Positions 5,013 to 9,832 of a stretch of 9,832 bases of DNA are shown piece by piece (position 1 is the stretch's first letter; the number at the start of each line of letters is the position of its first letter). The stretch covers positions 1 to 9,832 of the forward strand of contig JAUZOU010000081.1 in NCBI GenBank assembly GCA_030706285.1. Direction: 5' to 3'. Source of the DNA: Bacteroidota bacterium (GTDB taxonomy: Bacteria > Bacteroidota > Bacteroidia > Bacteroidales > UBA1402). Both the position numbers and the translations under genes were made by a program. The notes beneath the pieces were generated by a model that did not search any database, had not been told where the DNA came from, and was given only the letters and a program-made list of their open reading frames with translations.

Positions 5013-6533
5013 ATGTCAGAAAATAAACAAGTAGTTCATAACGTAGAAAACCTTGTCCCGATGGGGCCTTTGGCAACGCCGGCAGGATCTGTGCGAAACG
5101 GTGAAAGACGGCCATCCATCGATAGCGTGTTGACTCATTTCGGCGTCAACAGTCAGGACTTGAAAAAAGTACTTGCTGTCGCGATGGAAAAAGGGGGCGA
5201 TTATGCGGATCTCTTTTTTGAACATACCTTCAACAACTCCCTTTCCCTGAGAGACGGAGAAGTCAATTCGACGTTTTCCGGCATTGATTTCGGCGTAGGA
5301 GTACGGGTGCTGGCTGGTGACCAGACAGGGTATGCTTATGTGGAGAGCACTGAACTGAAGGAAATGCTGAATGCAGCCCGGACAGCTGCTCGCATCGCAT
5401 CCTCTTCATCGGCGTTGGCTGTCAGTGAACCGGTGCTGAAGGTGCCGGTTCAGAATTATTATGCCATAAGACAGCCTTGGGAAGGCGTTTCTGTGAAACA
5501 GCGTATTCCTTTCGTGCAACAACTCAACGACAAGGTGTTTTCGCTGGATGCAAGAGTGGCAAAGGTTATGGTGAGCCTGTCGGATGTCACCTCGCACATT
5601 CTGTTTGTCAATTCGGAAGAAGTGATGTACTACGATTACCGGCCGATGGTGTCGTTGTCGGCGACTTGCATTCTGCAGGAGAATGGCGTGTATGAAAATG
5701 GCCGTTCGTCCAGATCCTTCCGAAATGGTTTTGAGTTCCTGACAGAGCCCGTTATCGATGAAATGGCTCAGGAAGCTGTCGATGAGGCCGCCGTTATGTA
5801 TCAGGCTATCAAGCCGAAAGGCGGCGAAATGCCGGTTGTATTGGGCGCAGGCGGTTCAGGCATCATTCTGCATGAAGCCATTGGCCATGCGTTTGAGGCG
5901 GACTTCAACCGCAAAGGGACCTCGATTTTCTCGGATATGCTGCATAAGAAGATTTGTGGTGACTTTATTAACGTGGTGGACGACGGAACCATCCCATTCA
6001 ACCGGGGAGCCGTCAACCTCGACGATGAAGGTACTGAAGGTCAGAAAACGTACCTGGTCAGGGAAGGCGTGCTGACGTCCTATATGCACGACCGCATCAG
6101 TGCCGGATTTTACCATGTGTCACCGACAGGAAACGGACGCCGTGAATCCTTCAGAAATGTTCCGGTTCCACGAATGAGAGCGACGTATATGGAAAATGGC
6201 AACGCCTCTGAAGCGGATATGATTGCTTCCGTTAAAAATGGCGTATTTGTCAAGTCATTTACCAATGGAGAAGTGCAGATCGGTGCCGGTGATTTTACGT
6301 TTTTCGTCAAATCGGGGTTTCTCATCGAGCATGGGAAACTGACCACTCCTGTGCGTGACATCAACATCATTGGTAATGGTCCGAAAGCCCTGGCTGATAT
6401 GACAATGGTGGCCAACAATTACAAAATGGACAATGGCACCTGGACCTGCGGAAAAGACGGACAAAGTTGCCCGGTCACGTGCGGGATGCCCTCGGCGTTG
6501 GTTAGCAAACTGACAGTCGGAGGATTGAGTTAA
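5013..6533 (+). CDS. tldD: TldD, catalytic subunit of the TldD/TldE metalloprotease
   Basis: TldD pairs with TldE to form a cytoplasmic zinc protease that degrades unfolded or small peptides. In E. coli it finishes microcin B17 leader removal and helps degrade the antitoxin CcdA. The 506-residue product carries the zinc motif HExxxH as H287-E288-AIG-H292, within the family block ending in FEADFNRKG. Near the C-terminus, C479 in TCGKDGQ matches the third zinc ligand known from E. coli TldD, followed by the typical end LTVGG. Residues 45-130 (GGDYADLFFEHTF, LRDGEVN, GVGVRVLAG, GYAY) match the N-terminal family domain. The frame is open to a TTG at 4923, but the ATG at 5013 is preferred: the upstream 30 codons overlap promoter DNA and code for unrelated residues. 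About 45 extra residues precede the conserved core. Two additional cysteines, C486 and C490, follow the zinc Cys. tldE follows after 17 bases. The natural substrate in this organism is unknown. Confidence 0.93.
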   Translation: MSENKQVVHNVENLVPMGPLATPAGSVRNGERRPSIDSVLTHFGVNSQDLKKVLAVAMEKGGDYADLFFEHTFNNSLSLRDGEVNSTFSGIDFGVGVRVLAGDQTGYAYVESTELKEMLNAARTAARIASSSSALAVSEPVLKVPVQNYYAIRQPWEGVSVKQRIPFVQQLNDKVFSLDARVAKVMVSLSDVTSHILFVNSEEVMYYDYRPMVSLSATCILQENGVYENGRSSRSFRNGFEFLTEPVIDEMAQEAVDEAAVMYQAIKPKGGEMPVVLGAGGSGIILHEAIGHAFEADFNRKGTSIFSDMLHKKICGDFINVVDDGTIPFNRGAVNLDDEGTEGQKTYLVREGVLTSYMHDRISAGFYHVSPTGNGRRESFRNVPVPRMRATYMENGNASEADMIASVKNGVFVKSFTNGEVQIGAGDFTFFVKSGFLIEHGKLTTPVRDINIIGNGPKALADMTMVANNYKMDNGTWTCGKDGQSCPVTCGMPSALVSKLTVGGLS

Positions 6534-6550
6534 TTACAAAATAATCGATC

Positions 6551-7870
6551 ATGTTGTCGAATGAACAGAAAGAACTGGCCGGATGGGCCATGCAATATGG
6601 GTTGGAGAAAGGATGTCAGGCCGTTAGAGTGACCTTGTATTCAGGCTCGGACACAGAATTTGAGGTGCGCAACAGGCAATTGGACCGGTTGCAGCAGTCG
6701 TCTGAAAACCAGCTGGTATTCAATGCCTATGTGGATGAGCGCTATGGATCGTTTTCCACCAACCGGCTGGACAAGGAGGAATTGACTGCTTTCATTACGA
6801 ATGCCGTGGAATCAGTTCGTTTTTTGGCCAAAGATCCTGACCGGAAACTGCCTGACCTGTCTTTATGTTACCGGGGAGGCCATGAGTCGCTGCATTTGTT
6901 TGATCCGGCTTTCGAAGACGTCGATCCTGATACGAAATTGGCCATAGCCAAGGCGGCAGCTGAAGAGATTCTTGACAAGGATCCGCGTATATTGTCCGTT
7001 CAGTCGAATTGGAACGATGGCAGTTCTTTTCGGTACATCGTTTCCAGTAATGGTTTTGAAGGACAGGATTCGGTCAGTTATTTTTCATTGAGCGTGAGTG
7101 TGTCCGTCAAAGGGCCTGGTGAATCGAAACCGGAATCATACTGGTATGACCAGTCGTTGACATTTGATGAATTAGTGAAGAAAGGCATCGGGCAAAAGGC
7201 GTTGGAACGGACGCTCAACAAGATTGGACAGCAGAAAGTAGCGTCCGGCAATTATCCCATGCTCGTGGACAACCTGAACGGCATACGGTTGCTGTCACCG
7301 CTGCTTACGGCTCTGAACGGATCATCTTTGCAGCAGAAGAATTCGTTTCTGCTTGATAAACTGGAGCAGCAAGTGCTGTCTGAAAAGCTGACCATAACAG
7401 ATGATCCGTTGGTTCCTCACACGTTTGGCGCCCGGTTGTTTGACAACGAGGGAGTGGCTACCCAAAGGAGGGCCGTTTTTAATAAAGGCGTCTTGAAAAC
7501 TTATTTTATCGATACGTATTATGCCTCGAAAATGCAGGTTCAGCAAACCATCAACAGCCCTTCCAGACTTGTCTTTGAGCTTGGGGCCCGGTCTTGTGAG
7601 GAAATGGTCGCCGGACTTGACCGTGGCATTTTGATAACTGGTTTTAATGGAGGTAATTGCAACAGCAATTCAGGCGATTTTTCGTTTGGCATCGAAGGCT
7701 TTCTCATTGAAAACGGTCATTTGACACAACCTGTTACTGAAATGAACATTACTGGAAATATGCTGACTCTATGGAAAAATGTAGCTGAAGTAGGTAATGA
7801 TCCTAGATTGAACAATGCCTATCAGGTGCCATCCTTGCTGTTCGGCGGGGTTGATTTTAGCGGATTATAA
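6551..7870 (+). CDS. tldE: TldE (PmbA), non-catalytic partner of TldD
   Basis: The product is 439 residues, close to E. coli PmbA (450). It belongs to the same fold as TldD but has no HExxxH, as expected for the TldE half, which forms the closed heterodimer chamber without binding zinc. Recognisable blocks are an N-terminal region with VRVTLYSGSDTEFEVRNRQL, a central LFDNEGVATQRRAVFNKGVL, and the family signature GFNGGNCNSNSGDFSFGIEG starting at residue 364, then PVTEMNITGN. The ATG at 6551 lies 17 bases after the tldD stop with no promoter or terminator between them, so the two genes are almost certainly cotranscribed. No Shine-Dalgarno is present, which is normal in this phylum. No hairpin terminator is seen after the stop at 7870. 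Confidence 0.93.
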   Translation: MLSNEQKELAGWAMQYGLEKGCQAVRVTLYSGSDTEFEVRNRQLDRLQQSSENQLVFNAYVDERYGSFSTNRLDKEELTAFITNAVESVRFLAKDPDRKLPDLSLCYRGGHESLHLFDPAFEDVDPDTKLAIAKAAAEEILDKDPRILSVQSNWNDGSSFRYIVSSNGFEGQDSVSYFSLSVSVSVKGPGESKPESYWYDQSLTFDELVKKGIGQKALERTLNKIGQQKVASGNYPMLVDNLNGIRLLSPLLTALNGSSLQQKNSFLLDKLEQQVLSEKLTITDDPLVPHTFGARLFDNEGVATQRRAVFNKGVLKTYFIDTYYASKMQVQQTINSPSRLVFELGARSCEEMVAGLDRGILITGFNGGNCNSNSGDFSFGIEGFLIENGHLTQPVTEMNITGNMLTLWKNVAEVGNDPRLNNAYQVPSLLFGGVDFSGL

Positions 7871-7930
7871 ATCGTAGGACAGCCTGGTGGCCTTTCACCG
7901 GAGCCGCGTCTGGATAAACGGATCGACTAT

Positions 7931-9832
7931 ATGAACAAACACCTTCTTTCTCTTTCGTTATTCCTGCTGGCAGGTCTTTTTGTCAAGGCTGCCGATTTCG
8001 TGCTCTACCACGATCACCAGGTTGTACCGGTTGTGTTGATAGATGGTGCGGACGATCCGGTCATGGCTGCGGCAAATCTGTTCAAGGATGATTATCAGTC
8101 GGTAACGGGCCAGATGCCTACTATTCTGAACAAGGCCGACGGGTTTAATCTGAAAGTGCCGTGTGTACTGGTCGGCACGGTCGGCAAGAATAAAACATTC
8201 GACAAGTTTCTGGCGCTCAACCATGTAGAAACGACGGTCCTTATGAAACATCCGGAAGCCTTTCGCCTGCAGGTGCTTGGGACAACCCAAAATCAGTTTC
8301 TGTTGATTCTGGGCAGTGATCCTCACGGAACGGCATATGGCTTGTTGGAACTATCCAGGTTTATCGGGGTGTCTCCCTGGATTTGGTGGGCTGATGCTAC
8401 GCCTGTCAAACAAACAAGCCTGATTTTTCCTTCCGGCAACATCATCCAACAATATCCTTCCGTCCGGTACAGAGGCATTTTCATCAATGATGAGGACTGG
8501 GGGCTGATGCCATGGGCTACCAAAACGCTTCAACCGGATTGCCCGGCCGGAGCAGTCGGCCCTGAAGCCTACGAGCGTGTTTGCCAGTTGTTGCTGCGGC
8601 TTAGGGCGAATTTGCTGTGGCCAGCCATGCATGCGTGTACCACGCCTTTCTTTTTTGTAGCGGGCAATGCAGACATGGCCAAACGATACGGCATTTATCT
8701 GGGCAGTTCCCATTGTGAACCGTTCTTGTGTAACATTCATGGGGAATGGGACAGGAAACAGCTGGGCGACTACAATTATGCGACGAATGCCGATACGGTA
8801 CTGGCTTATTGGCGGGCTCGTGTCGAACAGACTAAGGATATGCCGACCATTTACACCATCGGCATGCGGGGGGAACATGACGAAAAAATGCAGGGCGCCA
8901 ACACGGTTGATGAACAGAAGATTTTGTTGCAGCGAGTATTGGATGACCAGCGCCGCATGTTGCAGGAAGCGACGGGCAAACAACCGGAAATCGTTCCTCA
9001 GGTGTTTGTACCTTACAAAGAAGTGCTGGATGTGTATGATGCCGGGTTGAAGGTGCCGGAAGACGTGACACTGATCTGGTGTGACGACAATTACGGGTAC
9101 ATTTCGCGGTTGAGCAATACAGAAGAGGCTCTCCGAAGCGGAGGAGCAGGCGTGTATTACCATATTTCGTACTGGGGGCGTCCCCACGATTACCTTTGGC
9201 TGGCGACGACAACGCCGGCTTTGATTCGCTTTGAAATGAACCGGGCCTGGGAGAAAGGAGCCAGAAAACTATGGGTGCTAAATGTTGGCGACATCAAACC
9301 GGGTGAATATCTGACAGAATACTTTATGGATATGGCCTGGTCGCTCGGAGAAGATTCCTTAACCACTATTCAGCCGTCAGATTCCAACGAACTGCCTTAT
9401 ACGAAACACTTGAACGCGTTTATGTCGAGAGAGTTCGGTGCCGACAACGCGGCTACACTGACCTCGGTCATGCAGCGATTCTATCAGCTGGCGACGATCA
9501 GAAAGCCTGAGCATATGGGTTGGGACAAGGTGGAGGAGCCTGATTATCCTAAAGGTTTTACCCCACTCGTCGATACGGAATTCAGCCAGAAGGAGATAGA
9601 CAGTCGCCTCCAGGCCTATGCCGTCCTCGAAAACCAGGTCCGCACCATCGAAGAACGACTTCCTGGAGACAAACGGGCTGCCTATTTTCAGTTGGTCGCT
9701 TATCCGGTTTACGGGGCTTCGTTATTGAACCAGAAAATCCTGTATGCTCAGCTGGCACGACAGTTTGAGTCTAACGATTCGCTGAAAGCGGTCACCTATG
9801 CTGCTGCCAGCTTGTTTGCTTATCAGGAGATC
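7931..9832 (+). CDS. GH115 xylan alpha-1,2-glucuronidase, 3' partial
   Basis: The first 634 codons are present and the frame is still open at the right edge; family members are usually about 830-1000 residues. GH115 enzymes remove (4-O-methyl)glucuronic acid side chains from internal and terminal xylose units of glucuronoxylan. Residues 1-20 are a type I signal peptide (cleavage near VKA|AD, no lipobox), so the enzyme is likely periplasmic. Family-like blocks follow in order: an N-terminal domain with GTAYGLLELSRFIGVSPW, the core opening YRGIFINDEDWG, RANLLWPAMH, SSHCEPF (259-265), IGMRGEHDE (310-318), WCDDNYGY (383-390), YYHISYWGRPHDYLW and NVGDIKPGEY (451-460). These line the active-site barrel in known GH115 structures; I have not mapped individual catalytic residues. 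The ATG at 7931 directly starts the signal peptide. It lies 60 bases after tldE without a clear promoter or terminator. No SusC/D or other xylanase genes are visible in the window. Confidence 0.88.
   Translation, partial: MNKHLLSLSLFLLAGLFVKAADFVLYHDHQVVPVVLIDGADDPVMAAANLFKDDYQSVTGQMPTILNKADGFNLKVPCVLVGTVGKNKTFDKFLALNHVETTVLMKHPEAFRLQVLGTTQNQFLLILGSDPHGTAYGLLELSRFIGVSPWIWWADATPVKQTSLIFPSGNIIQQYPSVRYRGIFINDEDWGLMPWATKTLQPDCPAGAVGPEAYERVCQLLLRLRANLLWPAMHACTTPFFFVAGNADMAKRYGIYLGSSHCEPFLCNIHGEWDRKQLGDYNYATNADTVLAYWRARVEQTKDMPTIYTIGMRGEHDEKMQGANTVDEQKILLQRVLDDQRRMLQEATGKQPEIVPQVFVPYKEVLDVYDAGLKVPEDVTLIWCDDNYGYISRLSNTEEALRSGGAGVYYHISYWGRPHDYLWLATTTPALIRFEMNRAWEKGARKLWVLNVGDIKPGEYLTEYFMDMAWSLGEDSLTTIQPSDSNELPYTKHLNAFMSREFGADNAATLTSVMQRFYQLATIRKPEHMGWDKVEEPDYPKGFTPLVDTEFSQKEIDSRLQAYAVLENQVRTIEERLPGDKRAAYFQLVAYPVYGASLLNQKILYAQLARQFESNDSLKAVTYAAASLFAYQEI

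Noticed and set aside
8351..9187. 278-codon minus-strand open frame
   Set aside because: It lies entirely opposite the GH115 coding sequence, which has clear family motifs. The antisense translation has no recognisable domain.

Overview
The window looks like a chromosomal segment of a Bacteroidota bacterium, most likely order Bacteroidales. The evidence is a type IX secretion (T9SS) C-terminal sorting domain at the left edge, TAnnTTTG-type promoter boxes, A-rich start regions without a Shine-Dalgarno sequence, a tRNA gene without an encoded CCA, and a Bacteroidales-style secreted C1 peptidase. A T9SS cargo argues against classical gut Bacteroides and fits Porphyromonas-, Prevotella-, Paludibacter- or Dysgonomonas-like relatives. 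The GH115 enzyme at the right edge suggests a degrader of plant xylan. No genus can be named from this sequence alone.

Layout, left to right. Positions 1-647 hold the C-terminal end of a secreted T9SS cargo protein. Positions 834-2525 encode a lipoprotein with an OmpA-like segment and TPR-like helices, followed by a hairpin terminator. Positions 2745-3992 encode a secreted C1-family (bleomycin hydrolase/aminopeptidase C-like) cysteine peptidase, followed by a strong intrinsic terminator. Positions 3993-4922 contain no intact protein gene. This stretch holds a 47-codon dinD remnant, several unexplained inverted repeats, and a minus-strand tRNA-Arg(CCU) with its own terminator and a good promoter. 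It has the look of a worn insertion site beside a tRNA. Positions 5013-6533 and 6551-7870 are the tldD-tldE (pmbA) pair, 17 bases apart. From 7931 to the right edge runs the N-terminal 634 codons of a GH115 xylan alpha-glucuronidase.

Working together: TldD and TldE form one heterodimeric metalloprotease, and their adjacency and order support cotranscription. The T9SS cargo, the lipoprotein, the C1 peptidase and GH115 are each separate exported proteins acting at or beyond the cell envelope. They show no obvious shared pathway. GH115 follows tldE by 60 bases with no visible terminator, so read-through is possible, although a functional link is not expected.

I did not find a convincing new multi-gene system. 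The items most worth a second look are the dinD remnant and structured noncoding DNA next to tRNA-Arg, and the altered Asn-Ser-Trp motif in the C1 peptidase.
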